Source: Rosellinia necatrix (Eukaryota > Ascomycota > Sordariomycetes > Xylariales > Xylariaceae). Taken from it: DNA of 64,000 bases. Under the pieces are notes generated by a model. It made no database searches, was not told where the DNA came from, and was given only the letters and a program-made list of their open reading frames with translations. How positions within the stretch are numbered: the first letter of the stretch is position 1; every line of letters starts with the position of its first letter. The position numbers and the translations under genes are program-made. Below are positions 13,050-25,883 of this stretch, piece by piece. The stretch covers positions 3,038,001-3,102,000 of the forward strand of contig JAGYVD010000001.1 of the NCBI GenBank assembly GCA_021209875.1, in the 5' to 3' direction.

Positions 13050-16030
13050 TGTATTACTAGCTTTTATTATATAGCAAAAAAATAAACCAAAGCTTGTAGT
13101 AAATTTTAGAAAAATAAATATAAAAGTTGCAAATAACGTTTATTTTTTTTTTAAATAAAATAATATATTAAAAGCTATATATAACGTTATAATATTTATA
13201 GTTATAAATATTATAAAAAATATTATTAATAACTTATAAAAAAGCAAATAAATATAAAACAGCTTTTATTACTTTGTATTATAAATAAAAGCAACTTATA
13301 GTTATAATAATAAAGCTAAAGTTATTTTTAGATTTTTTAATATAAAATAAAAAACTTAATAAGATTTTATTTATAAAATTTATATTAATATATATTAATA
13401 ATATTATAATTTTTTTAAAATAATAGCAGATTATATTTATTATTTAAATATTATTTTTAATATTTTTATAAAATCGGGTTATATTATAGCGTTTAAAAAA
13501 TGTTTTTTTATATAGCATGGATTTAAAGCGTTAAAATAATATATATTTAAATTAAAGCTGTTTATAAACGAAAAAAAAAATAAAGCTATAAAAAACTTAA
13601 TAATGCTTAAAAATTTTTAAAAATTTAAAAATAAATTAAAGCTTATAAGTTTTTAATAATATTATATTTATTAGTTTGTAGGTATTACTGCGTTATTAAA
13701 TAAACTTAAAACATTAAAATTTAAAAACTGTTTAAAAAAAACTAATTTTGTTAAAACTAAATAAGCATATAATTATTAACTGCTATTTAAAATACTGTTT
13801 TTTAAACTAGATTTTAAAACAGGTGTAGTATTAATTTAAGTATAAAAATAATATAATAATATAGTAGCTTATAAAAATAAAATATAAAAACAAATATAAA
13901 AAGCATAGGATATTTTTAAAGACTGCATTTATAAAGCTGTTAGTTTAGCGTTTTTTAACTATAATAAACTTTTTATTTTATAAGTTAATTTAAGCAGATT
14001 AAACAACATCGGGGTAAAATTATATTAAAAATAAAAAATAATAAATTACGTTTTATATTGTTTTTATTTTATATATTAATATTTATTAAAAACGATATAA
14101 TATTTACAAAGTTAAAACTTATAGTTTAATATAAACATTAAAAACTTATTTAATATTTTAATTATAATAAAATATATATATATATAAATTATGCCGCGAT
14201 AGCATAAGTTTTCTGATTAATTATTAAGCGTTTAAAAAATTTAGTTGTTTAATTAATTAAAAGATATTTTTGGCTAGATATAATAAAAAGATTTAAATAT
14301 ATTATATATTAAATAAAACATTTATAGATGCTAATATATTATTTAAACTATTTTAAATAAATAATGTTATTATTTTGTTTATATAGCTTTTTAAGCTTTT
14401 TAAAGCTATATTATTTTTAGTAGTAACTTAATAGTAAGCTAGAAAAAAACAGCTTATAATTAAAAAAATTAAAACAAATTAAATTACTATAGTACGGAAA
14501 AATGCTGACGCGCTAGTTAAAACGTTAAAACTTAAACATTAAAATATATAATTAATATTTATACCGTAATAAATTATAGTAATACTAGCTACGCTAAAAG
14601 CAAAAATTATGCTGCAAAATATATAAAATATAACAGTATTAGCAATATATATAGTATTTAAAATATAAAATAATATAGTAAAAGTTATATAAACCGACTA
14701 TATATTTTATATAATATATAAACGTTTAATAAAACTATATAAAAATATTAAAACAAATAAAAAAAAGCCTATTATTATTTTATATATATTCTGCTACAAT
14801 CTAAAATCTAAGCTAATATATTATATAAATAATAACGGAAATAAACTGGTTATTTTTGCTATTATTTAAACTAAAGCACTACGAATAGCGTATAATAATC
14901 AAGCTTATTTTAAAATATAACGGACAGCCGATTATTTATAATTTATACTATTTTTTCCAGACATTAAAAAACATGTTATAAAATACGTTAAAGCTTGTTT
15001 TATATATGTATTAATAAAAAAAACTAAGCACTAATTATATAAAAATTTTTAATTAATTAATACCCCGCGTATACCCCTTTTTATATTATGTTTTAACTTT
15101 ATTGTCGGACTGCCAGACTTTATAAATAAAAATAACGTAGTACTGGCAGTAGTATATAAATTATCTAAATTTATTAAATATATTATCAGCAAAAATTTAT
15201 ATATTATAGAAAACTAGGCTTGACTATATATACTTTATATATATTTTAATTAAAAATTATTAAACGTTTTTATATTAAATACTGATTTTAAACTAATAAA
15301 TAAATTATAAACAGCATTATATAAGGCAGGCAATATTAATATTAAAATAACAGCATTATATTATTAGGCAGTTAATAAACAGGTCGAATATATTATTTAA
15401 ATATTATAGACTTTATTAATTATTATGCTAAAAAAAAAGCTTAAAGTTAATAATTAAAAAGATTTTATTAGATATGTTATATACTGCTTTAATATATTAA
15501 GATCTGCTACTACTAAATAGATATTGTACGAGTTATTATATGGGAGAAAATTTAAAACTTTTTTATTAATTAGCTTTAAAATTAAAAATAACTACGTATA
15601 AATATAATAAATATTACGATAAAAAACAGCAGATGCTGTAGCAATCGTATAAACGAAAATAAAAATATATTATAACGATAAGCATAACAAACTATTAATT
15701 ATTAATAAACACAACTTAATATATATTAAACTAGCAAAGCCTAGACAGCCTAGATATTATTTGTAAAACCAGACTAAGCTTACTTTTTTTAAAATCGGTT
15801 TATTTATAGTTGAAAAAAAATTTAGCGATTTTAAATATTATATTAAGCTATTTAAATAGTTATATTAGCAAAAAAATATTTTAATTAAATATTTTAAATT
15901 AACAAAAAAAAATATTTATAACTATAAAGCATTAGAACTAGGCAGCTTAAATATAAATAATATTAATAAATAAATTATTAAAAATATTATCGATTATATA
16001 AAAATACGTCTGATTTTATTTTTAACGGCT
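13050..16030 (+). pseudogene. Decayed pol: RT, RNase H, integrase
   Basis: Reading past the stops, KPKLVVNFRKIN near 13.09 kb matches the RT block normally written K-x-R-x-V-V-D-F/Y-R-x-L/I-N, with Asp changed to Asn as a G-to-A mutation would do. A block near 13.8-13.88 kb resembles the RNase H 'DAS...GAVL' region. Near 14.97 kb, KYVKACFICVLIKKTKH matches the Cys-Cys end of the integrase zinc finger. Near 15.1 kb, FNFIVGLPDFI and VVYKLSKFIKYI match the start of the integrase core. Near 15.8 kb, KIGLFIVEKKFSDF resembles the post-integrase domain of gypsy elements. The gene is inactivated by dozens of stops. Confidence 0.85.
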
Positions 16031-16099
16031 AAAATGTAACCGTGCTATAAAATTAAATAGTTTAAATATATAAAAAAAATATAAAAACTAGTAATAAAC

Positions 16100-19000
16100 T
16101 TTAAACAAAATGTTTTTAATTTATTATAACAATATTATAAACAAACTAAAACTAAAGCATTTATATATTAACTTAAGGATAAAAAAGTTATTAAAATAAT
16201 TATATATTATAACAAAATGCTTGGAAAATAAACGTTTAATATTTAATACTTATTTTTTTATTATTGTTCTAATATAATATTAAAAAGTATAACGGTTTTA
16301 AATATAACGTTAAAAAGTTTAACGTAATTAAAAATAATAGGTTTTTATAAGCTGCATTTAATCGGCTAAAAAGCTAAAATAGAAATAATATTAATATAAA
16401 TATATCGCGTTTATATAAACATATAAAAAAGTTTACAAAACTTTTTAATATTTTTTTAATAATATAAGTTACTTTTTTGTTATATTTAGTTTATAATATA
16501 CACGTACTTAATAATAAAAATACTTTAGTACTAGGTAAGTATTATGCACTTTTTTTATATTTAGAGCAAGTACTACATATAACTTATAATTATGCCTGCT
16601 AACTTATATTAATTATGTTTTTTTTTAAAATAAATCGGTAAAAATAATATATAAAGTGCAAATTAAAATAACCCCGTTTAAAATGGAAAAAAACCCTTTT
16701 ATTTCTGCTATTTACTTATATAACTTATTATATAATTCTACTTTATTATAAGTTTTATTTTTTATATGTTATAAATATGCAGCTTATTTATAGTTATTAA
16801 AAAGCATAGCTTTTTTTTATTAAGTTATTTTTCTGCTTATTATATATTAAAAGATTTATTATTAAAATGCCAGCGTATGCTTTTTTTAGCGCCGATTAAC
16901 GTAAAAATTAATCCTACGTTAGTTATTATTAATAAAACTAAAAAATTAAAAAAAAAGATTACTATAATTATTATAGATAAAAAACGTAAAGCTATTTTTG
17001 TCGGTAATTATTAATATTTTCAAGCTAATAAAATAGCATATAATATTATATTAGCTATATACTAAGGTATGTATGCAGCAGAAAAAGTATATATAACTGT
17101 TTATATTATTTACGCATTTTTTGCAGATTATATTAATTATATTTAATTGTTTAGTATTAATAAAAAAAATATTTATTAATTTTTATTTAATCTTAGTAAT
17201 ATTAACGTTAACACGATTTATTAAGAACTTATTTTAAAAGCAACTTTAGATCACGATATAAATAACGTTATATAGATATAGCGGAACAAGTTTAATAATA
17301 AGCCTGCACTAGAGGATTAATAATTAACGTTTGCTAGGCCTTATTTATAATATTTTTAAAACAATTACTAAGTTGTACTTAAATATATTAAATAAGGTTT
17401 ATAATAGTATTATAGTTTTTTTGTTTACTTTGATTTTTTTTATATTAAATGTTTTAATATTAATTATAATTATATATAATATTAATATCGCGAAATAATT
17501 AATTTATATTTTTATTATAACGTTTTTAATTATTATAAAGTTAATTATAGTTTTAAAAAATTAAACATCTGTATAATATATAAAAAAAAAAATTATAAGC
17601 GAAAAAAATGCTTTTATTTTATATATTTTAATAAAAACACCCCCTGATAAAATTAATGCTTTAAACTTAGGCTAAATTATTTTAAATATTTTATTAAATA
17701 TTAATACTATTAATAAACGCGCTTATTATTATATTTAAAACGTTTTACGTGTTAATAAAGCAGAACAGATTAAAATATTATATATATTAATAACTATAGC
17801 TTATGTTATTAGTTTTACGACTTTATAAAATTTTATTATCGGCTTTATTAAAATTAAATAAAATATATTTAAATATATTGCACCGTATAAAATTAATTAT
17901 ATATGTTCTATTAGCGCAAATATAATAAACAGCTACTATATTATTATTAAAATTAATAACGTTTAATATAGCCGCTATAAGTTTTATGTTAAATATAAAT
18001 ATTAATATTATGTTAACGCCACTAACGGTTATATTATATTTGCGGATATAAAAATTAAATATTTTGTTTTTAAGCAACAGTTAATTATTATTAAGATTAG
18101 CAAACAAAAAATTTGTTAATAAGCTAAAAATAAAAGTTATAACGATATAGCTAAAGCATTTCTATATTTAATATTATTAATAAAAATGTTAATTAATATA
18201 ACAGCTAATATTAATAGTATTTATTATATTTATTGCGATTTAGCAGTAATTAAGCTTACTGATTTATATAGCAAGGATTTTATAGATGTTTTAAAAAATA
18301 TTAATATAGCTATAGCTGCGTTAGATCTACTTCGGCTGTTTTAAGTAGCGTTATTTATTTATAATAATAAATTTAAACAAGTTGTAAATATTTTCGTTAA
18401 AAAAATAAAAACTTTATAATGTTAATTTATATAAAACTTTGTTTTAAAACGCTAAAAATAATATTTTTAAAACATTAAACAAGCTTATTAATTACTCCGA
18501 TATATATTTTAAATAATAAAAAAAAGCTAATATATATTTAAAAATTATTAAAAGATCCGTTCGTTTATTATATAATACTACTTGTAAACTTATGTTTTAA
18601 AAAAAAATAGCAGAACTTATTTTTTGCCGATTTATACGTGCAATAATTATTTTAATACCCGACCTAATTAAGCAGAAGTATATAACTATATAACTAATTA
18701 TATTATTTAATCTCTGCGATTTTTTTATATTTTTTTAATTTAATAATGTTTTAAAAATAAAATTTTAAAACGTTAAATATATATTATTATAATTTTTAAA
18801 AGCTATTTTTAATAACGTAAAAACTAAACAAATTTTTATTTAAAACATAATAAAAGCTATATATACGGGACGTAATATTAATAACAGGTTATAAACCTGT
18901 TAGCAAGCTTATATTATATAACACTTAGATATTATTATTTTTTTTTTAAAAAAAACAGAAAAAATAGAATTTATTAATATTTAAGCAGTATAAATGTTAC

Positions 19001-22000
19001 TACGTAAAATAAGCTGCAAAAAAAAAAAAGCTACTTAGATTATAAAACGTATATTATTAAATAAATTCATGCTTTATAAAAATTAAATTATTTGCTAGCA
19101 TTAATTATAAAAGTGTTAATTTTACTAGCTTATAAAGCTGTTTATATTTAATTAAATAAAAAATAAGAATATATCGGTATTATAAAGTTTATTGTTTTTG
19201 CCTCAGCTTATTTATATTAACAAAAAAAATTAAAAACTTTTATATTTATTAAAATTAAAATTTCTGTAATTTAGATTTAAAAAAAACTATAAGCGAATAT
19301 ATTTATAAAAAAGCTTGTATAATATAAAAATAAATTAAACGCTATTATTAAACTTATTTAATTAATATATAAAAATACCGCGCTAGCTGAAATAAAAGCT
19401 ATAGCTAAAATAATAATATTAAGCGATATTATAAAAAAAAAGTTAATTTTTTATTAATATTTAATTAATTTTAACAGTAAATACGTAAAATATTATAATA
19501 TTACGGCTTTTTTAGCAATATAATATCTGTTTAATCGTATTAACAGCAAAAACGTTATAAAAAGCGCGAATTTTACTGCAGCTATTTAAAAAGTTAATAT
19601 AGTTTAAAATAAACAAGTTAATATTATTAAAAAATTATAAATAGATAAACAGATTAAAAAATTAAAAAATTTTAATAAAAATATTAACGAAAACATTAAT
19701 AAAAAAAAAGAAATATATAAAGTATTAAATAACGCTGTTTAAGTTAATATTAATATATAAAAAACAGTAGTAAAAGCGAGATTAATATTAATATATTTTA
19801 ATATATAATAAAATATAATATTAATGTTATAAAAATATTAAAATAATAAAGTATTATAAAAAATAAATTTAATTGTTTTTTTGTAAAATATTTATAATTA
19901 AGCGATAAACAAAAAAAGTTTATTATAAACGATTTTTAAGTTGTATTATACGGCTGTAAACTGTTAATAAAATGTTTAAAAAGCAGAAAATTAGCATTAA
20001 AATGTTTTTTTTTTAAATTGCTATTATAAAACGCGGCAGACTAGCATAAACTTAAAATAATATAATTAGTACTAGTTATTAAACGATAAATAATCTGTTT
20101 TTTATATTTTTATAATATATTAGACGATTAGTTATTATTTTAATATTAAAGCTGCGATTTTATAGCTAGACCGCTATTTAATTATATATATATTATAACT
20201 GTTATGTTTAGTTAAAATAATAATCAGCTTAATAATATTGCAGCTTTTTTGCATGTAATATTTATAAAACTGTAACTAGCGAAACTACCCCGTATTATAC
20301 GCGCTTTAATTATAATAACAGCAATAAAGAAAATATATGCGGATTTTACTGATATATATAGCGATAAAGATTTTGCTACTCTGTTTAAGCTAAAGAAACT
20401 GCTAACAGAAGTTATATAACGCGGTTAAACAGCGTTATATAAAAAAAGTATTATTTAAAGTTTGTTTAAATTAATTAAAGCTGTTATAATAAAATATTTA
20501 AAACAATGTCGCATATATTTAGCTGTATAATATATTTTAATTAATTTGTAAATTTATTAGTAGAACGTAGCGCTATAAGAAAAAACAGGCAAAAAACTAT
20601 ATAAAAAATTGCTAAAGCAGTTAATTAAAGCGCTATATTAACAGGCCGACATTATAATTTATACTTTTTTTGTTATATTAATTTTAAGTACTACTATTAA
20701 CCCGACAGTAATCTAAATTAATAAAGCATTTTATATTATTAAACTAAATATATTTATTTTTTTAATTAAATAGCTTAAAATATTTATATAGATATTTTTA
20801 AGTAATTTTAAATAAATATAACTGTTAATTTTTTAATATTATTATATATAAAAAAAAATTAAAAAACTAAGCTTTTTAATTTATTTGCTTAATAGATAAA
20901 GCTTTTATTAGCAGTTAAAATAAAACAAGCTAAAATAGTATTAGTTTATAGTTTAACTGTTAATTATAAAGCTAAAAAAGGAGTTTTTTTATTTGTTTTG
21001 TAGATATTTTATAATAAGCAAATAAAAAAATTCTATATTAACTATAAAAATTTTATAATGTTGCAAGCCCGAGAATTTTTTTGTAAACTAGCTGTATTAA
21101 ATATAAAAAGATTATTAATTTTTTTTAATTTTAAAAGTAATTAAAACAAGGTTTTAAATAGTATTAGTATTTATAATATAGTTTATATAAACTATATTTA
21201 AAATATTATTGCTTTTATTTTTATTTTTAACCTGGCATACTTATTAGAATAATAACTAAATGTTATAATTATTACTTTTTATAAAGCATAAGTTATAGTT
21301 TTGCAGCAGAAAATAAATAAACTATTTAAAGCTAAAATATACTACGATTTTATTTAAATATATATAGTTTAAAAAGTTTAAAATAATAAATCTAACATTT
21401 TTATTGCTAATTTTATTTAATTTAATAAAGCAAAATTTATTAAAAATAAACATTTAGCAACCGTTATATCGATTTGCGGATTATATATAAACATTTAAAT
21501 AAATAATATTGCTGTATAAAATAAAAAAAATCGGAAAAACAGATTTATTAAATAGCTAATCGAATTAAAATTATATTATTTTAAGCGGGCTGCAACTTAA
21601 ACATTTTTAAAAAATAAATAAAATAATAAATATTATTATTATAAAAAAACATACAGAAAGCAACAAGAATATTGCGCCAGATTTTAATGCGTTAATTATT
21701 AAGTAGCATATTATGTTTAAAATTGCACGAAAATAATTAAAACTCCGGTAAGATTATTTGTTACGTTAGAACAACTTTAAGTTATTTAAAAATAAAGCCG
21801 GGAAATTATCTAGCTAAATATTTATTTGCGTATTATTAAAAGTTATAAAATACTATAAAAACTCCGAAGAAGTTAAAAACAAAAAATAATAGTAGGTTCT
21901 ATAAAGCTTGATTTTATAAAACTAGCTTAAACGCAAGCTTAATTTAAAACCTGATTAACTATAGAACAAAAGAAAATTAAACAAGCAAAAACTATTGCGC

Positions 22001-22800
22001 GAAAAAATAAGATCGAATATGTTCTAAAAAATATTTAAGTACTTTTTAATTTTTACGATAACATGCTATAAGCTTTAGCAATTAAGTTAATTAAAAAACT
22101 AATCGCAAAATTCTCGATTTAAAAATTAATCAACGATATTTTGTTAAAAATAAAGCAGAAAATAGCTGATTATATTATTAAGCAATATTTAGCAGTAAAA
22201 CATATTATTAAGTTTTTATTATGCGACATTTAAATGTTAATAATCTGACTAGCGTATAAAATATATTATATTTATAATAAAAATAATATAGCGTTATTAT
22301 ATATTTTTTATAATAAACAGGACATAAAATATAAAAAATAATTAGTTATTAATATAAAATATATTATACTGCTTATAAAATATAAATTTTAATTTATATA
22401 TTAAAAAGCGGTAAATTTTTTTGTTATAAACGTGTACAACTAGTTTTTAATATAAGCATTAACGTAGAAATAAAATATTATTATAATAACATTTAAAACT
22501 ATAACTAAATATAATAACTTTGCAACTACAATTAATAAAAAAATAATAATAATTTTTAATATAATTATAAAAACTTATTTATTAAAATTAAAATTGCTTC
22601 TGTTATTAATTTTACGATAATTAATATTATTAATTTTATAATAACTAAAATTAAAGTAGCTTTTATTATTAATTTTGCTACTATAAATATATAAAGTTTT
22701 TTAGCTGAAATTAATATAAAAAAAAAACTGGATAAAAATAATAAAAAAAGCAATATAAGCAGTAATAAATGTTTTAATAAATAATTACGAAAATATAATC
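16100..22800 (+). pseudogene. Post-pol 'tail' of the retrotransposon with unrecognised decayed coding sequence
   Basis: About 6.7 kb lies between the end of recognisable pol and the polypurine tract. It is RIP-mutated like the rest. Short blocks remain readable on the + strand, for example NATNGYIIFADIKIKYFVF near 18.02-18.07 kb and LTFARPYL near 17.33 kb, so it probably once encoded one or more extra proteins. I recognise no family. A second element nested inside the first is an alternative, although I saw no additional LTR pair or second RT. A palindrome of 8-bp arms (AACAGGTT/AACCTGTT) sits at 18883-18901. Confidence 0.5.
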
Positions 22801-22806
22801 AAATAT

Positions 22807-22817
22807 AAAAGAAAGGG
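22807..22817 (+). other. Polypurine tract
   Basis: AAAAGAAAGGG directly precedes the right LTR (one base before it) and would prime plus-strand synthesis. Its survival in a RIP-mutated region is expected because it contains no CA or TG. Confidence 0.8.
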
Positions 22818-22818
22818 T

Positions 22819-23064
22819 TATTAAAATATAAGAGTATAGATTAAAATACAGAAGTATATTATTTTATAGACTTATTTAAAGATTTATTAATAACTTACTA
22901 GATCTTTTGTGCTTTTATTTACGAACTGCTGTATTACTAGCTTTATTTTTTTTTTTACTAACTAAAAAATTGAAGTTATATATTGGTCCTAATTTGGAAT
23001 CTTTGTCGTATTAGCTGTAGCCAGCAATATAATACTATTATTTTGCGTGCCGCTGGCCCTTACA
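22819..23064 (+). repeat. Right (3') LTR
   Basis: It begins TATTAAAAT, the mutated form of the left LTR's TGTTAAGAT. Roughly its first 115-120 bp are RIP-mutated. The remainder is unmutated and ends ...CCCTTACA, giving the intact terminus of the element. Confidence 0.9.
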
Positions 23065-23069
23065 AAACG
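23065..23069. repeat. Target-site duplication, right copy
   Basis: AAACG follows the right LTR directly and matches the five bases before the left LTR. Confidence 0.85.
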
Positions 23070-24473
23070 AATGTAGCAGAAACTATTGTGATTATAAAAT
23101 ACCTGTCTATCCAACTTCTCACCTGCTACTTTTTAGCTACCTACTGAAGTAAGCGCTTCATACACACTATACAGTAAGTAGGGGATTGGCTACTTAATAA
23201 CCTGCAGCATTACACAATATTGTTATAAGCTTTAATGCGGCGTTTATTGCGTCGAATATTTCATGTAAGCTATTATACGTGACAGACGTTCTGGAGGTAT
23301 TTATGACCAATACGCTGTTGTGAATAATTGCCCTATGCTGGAATAGGTTTAGTTAAATCAATTTATCCACAGCTGCCGTGGTTTTATCCAAGTCATGAGA
23401 TCCTTTCAGTAGCTACGCATCTAGAAGTGGCGAATAAATCCAGAGAGGGTTAGGTGACTGATAAATGCTCGAAGGGCTATAGAAATTGGAATTTTGAGTT
23501 GCCCTGTTTTCGTAGCGGATCACGTTTCGAGGCATGACTCTGTCAGTAAGATTGTACTTACATCCGCTGGTCTTACACTACTTCAACGACACATTTCAGT
23601 ACTCGCCCACATTATTCCGGCGTCGGTTCATCGCCCAGGATATGGGGCTGTAAAGAAAGGACAATAACCATTACTTTTAACTATCTATGGGTTTTGGAAT
23701 ATGGGATTTACCTAAGTGGACCCGGCAAGCGCCAGAGACGTGGTAGCGTGCTGATCCGGTACTTAGTTCTAACGGCAAATAAGTCGCGTCGAGGGGTCAG
23801 GCTTGGCATAGGAGCCCATGTCATCATGCTCAGTATGTAGAGGATTCCAGATAACTATGTGGTGTTGAGGATTTCAGAGATCTTGTTGTCACGACATATC
23901 CTGAGCACATATATCAACATAGACTATGTCAATTCAAGCTTGGGCCTCCTTTAGTTCCGTACCATGACGTCTTGATTACTGTTTACCTAAGGTATCAAGA
24001 TCGGCATTCTTCAATCCGGACAACGTCAGGCCCGGTTGTGCCAATGATTAATCTCTTGGCAAACGCTAGGATGACTAGGAAAGGGATCCATGCTGGCAAA
24101 TTATTGTAGCCCATAGCAGACCATAGGCCCTTATCTATCATACTGGAGATGCATTAATGAAATGACAGGGTCCACTGGACGGAATATTCCATGAGCTCCA
24201 GGTCAACGGCTTCGGGATGAGCGCCCTCGTTTCCGGGGTTGTCAATGATTTGAAGGCACGGAAGACCCAAGAAAGACGCCCCTTCCCGTTTCGTCCCTAA
24301 TTCCTAATTAACTAATGAATCGGCGGAAGATCCCAAGGCTTTCCCGCCCGCCTTCTCGACGCGTCTTCGTCCATCATTGCAATCCCGTTTAATCTTCGAT
24401 TCTACCTCAGCCCTAATATCCGATCTTAAGCCTAGACTTACTTACATCAACCACCTGCACAACTTTCGTCGCT
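23070..24473. other. Intergenic region, no gene seen
   Basis: Composition returns to normal immediately outside the retrotransposon. No coding sequence or RNA is recognisable. The last few hundred bases should contain the promoter of the acyltransferase gene at 24474; no TATA motif is clear. Confidence 0.6.
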
Positions 24474-25883
24474 ATGTACGCCACAGGTCCGCCTCTCAAG
24501 GAGGACGAGGAGGCCATGCTCCCCCATTCTCCCCGGGAGAAGACGAAGGGGTACATACCAAGGGGGTGGGAGACGACCGTCGGCCCTCTTTCGCTGCGGA
24601 GAATGCTCAGGCATTTCTTGGCAGCCATGAAGCCGAGCTTCCTATCACGAGCGGCGTCCATGGACGCCACGGCCTCGCCAAAAAAGAAGTATACCACCGA
24701 GTACCTAGACGGGGTTCGGGGGGTTGCTTCTTTGATCGTCTTCATACTCCATTGGAGCCACAACGCGTATCCCAGCGTCAACTCGGGCTGGGGCTATGAG
24801 GGCAACACGACATTCTGGCTACTTCCGTTTGTTCGACTGATCTTCTCTGGGGCAGCCATGGTCGCTGTATTTTTCGTCGTCTCCGGGTTCGTGCTATCAC
24901 ATCGTTTCATACAACGCATGTATAGACTAGAGCACAATGAGCTTTTTTCCGGACTTACGTCTCTCACGTTTCGGAGAGCAATACGATTATATCTTCCTTC
25001 CTTCGCTTCCAGCACCATGGCCTTTATCTGCGTCTGCCTAGGGCTTGTATCGATTCCTTCTAGAGTAGATGGGAAGCGGTTCCACCACAGCTTCCATGCC
25101 TACCTCGACTATCTAGATAACGAATCGAATCCCTGGGGTTGGGATGCTAATTTCTATGGCTTTTACAACCCCCAATTATGGTCTATTGCAGTGGAATTTC
25201 GGGGATCCATGGTCGTCTTTCTGCTCATACTCGGCTTGGCAAAAGCGCGAGCTTCGGTGCGGATGAGTGTTGAACTTTTCATTTCGATCCACTCCTTTGC
25301 TCACAAACGTTGGGACGTCGCCCTGTTCGTAGTCGGTATGCTGCTAGCCGAGATCGAAGTATGGGCATCGAGAAGAGCCAACGTATCAAGGACGAAGCCG
25401 ACCAACGCCTTCCTCGTCCTCACGTTGATCGTAGGGCTCTATTTGTGCGGATATCCACGCGATGGTGCACTCGCCACTCCGGGTTACATGTGGTCCGAGA
25501 ACGTTTGGCCATATAGTGCATATCGTCGTCGCTTTTGGCTGGCCATTGGCGCAATCATGAGCGTTGGTCCTATGGTATTTATGCCGTCTGCCCAAGCCCT
25601 TTTCATGACCCGCCCAGCCAGATATCTTGGTCGGATTAGTTTTGCCCTGTACCTCGTTCATGGCCTCGGAAATCGTACAATAGGGAAATGGTTGATACAC
25701 GGATGCTGGGACTACTTTGGCAAGGAAGGTTTCTGGCCCTACACATGGAGTTTTGTGGTCTCGACCACACTGTACTTTCCCATTGTCCTTTGGGCATCTG
25801 ATGTATTCTGGAGGACTGTTGATGTGCCCTCGACGAATTTTGCGAGGTGGCTAGAGCAAGCGTGTGCTGCACAGACAGCATAA
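24474..25883 (+). CDS. Family-3 membrane acyltransferase (Acyl_transf_3, OafA-like)
   Basis: A single exon of 469 aa. After a soluble 70-residue N-terminus, the family signature DGVRGVASLIVFILHWSHN (Arg82, His93) is followed by about nine or ten hydrophobic helices. Typical fungal family motifs follow, including VFFVVSGFVLSHRF, NPQLWSIAVEFRGS and RYLGRISFALYLVHG. Members of this family move acetyl or other acyl groups from a cytosolic donor to carbohydrates, lipids or small molecules across a membrane. The acceptor here is unknown. Downstream Met codons (24516, 24603, 24627) could be the true start because the first 70 residues are not conserved-looking. It lies 1.2 kb upstream of the M81 gene on the same strand. 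A role in decorating the PKS-NRPS product is possible but rests only on proximity. Confidence 0.85.
   Translation: MYATGPPLKEDEEAMLPHSPREKTKGYIPRGWETTVGPLSLRRMLRHFLAAMKPSFLSRAASMDATASPKKKYTTEYLDGVRGVASLIVFILHWSHNAYPSVNSGWGYEGNTTFWLLPFVRLIFSGAAMVAVFFVVSGFVLSHRFIQRMYRLEHNELFSGLTSLTFRRAIRLYLPSFASSTMAFICVCLGLVSIPSRVDGKRFHHSFHAYLDYLDNESNPWGWDANFYGFYNPQLWSIAVEFRGSMVVFLLILGLAKARASVRMSVELFISIHSFAHKRWDVALFVVGMLLAEIEVWASRRANVSRTKPTNAFLVLTLIVGLYLCGYPRDGALATPGYMWSENVWPYSAYRRRFWLAIGAIMSVGPMVFMPSAQALFMTRPARYLGRISFALYLVHGLGNRTIGKWLIHGCWDYFGKEGFWPYTWSFVVSTTLYFPIVLWASDVFWRTVDVPSTNFARWLEQACAAQTA

Larger units (their letters stand above)
8032..23064 (+). mobile_element. RIP-degraded Ty3/gypsy-type LTR retrotransposon, 15.0 kb
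   Basis: The element is bounded by AAACG target duplications. It has LTRs at 8032-8280 and 22819-23064, starting TG and ending CA where unmutated, and a polypurine tract just inside the right LTR. The interior is extremely AT-rich, with most CA and TG dinucleotides converted to TA, and stop codons in every frame. Decayed pol motifs appear in the order RT (about 13.08 kb), RNase H (about 13.8 kb), integrase zinc finger and core (14.93-15.2 kb) and a post-integrase domain (to about 16.03 kb). This order (RT before integrase) is that of Ty3/gypsy and puts the element on the + strand. It is unusually long because about 6.7 kb lies between the pol end and the right LTR. It cannot be autonomous now. 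Confidence 0.93.

Noticed and set aside
17823..18077. 84-codon reverse frame in the AT-rich block
   Set aside because: It is composed almost entirely of Ile, Asn, Phe and Lys as expected by chance in AT-rich DNA; the + strand there shows better remnants of coding sequence.
8280..22800. Mitochondrial or plasmid-like DNA as explanation for the AT-rich block
   Set aside because: Matching LTRs, the target duplication, the polypurine tract and the RT/integrase remnants show a RIP-mutated nuclear retrotransposon.
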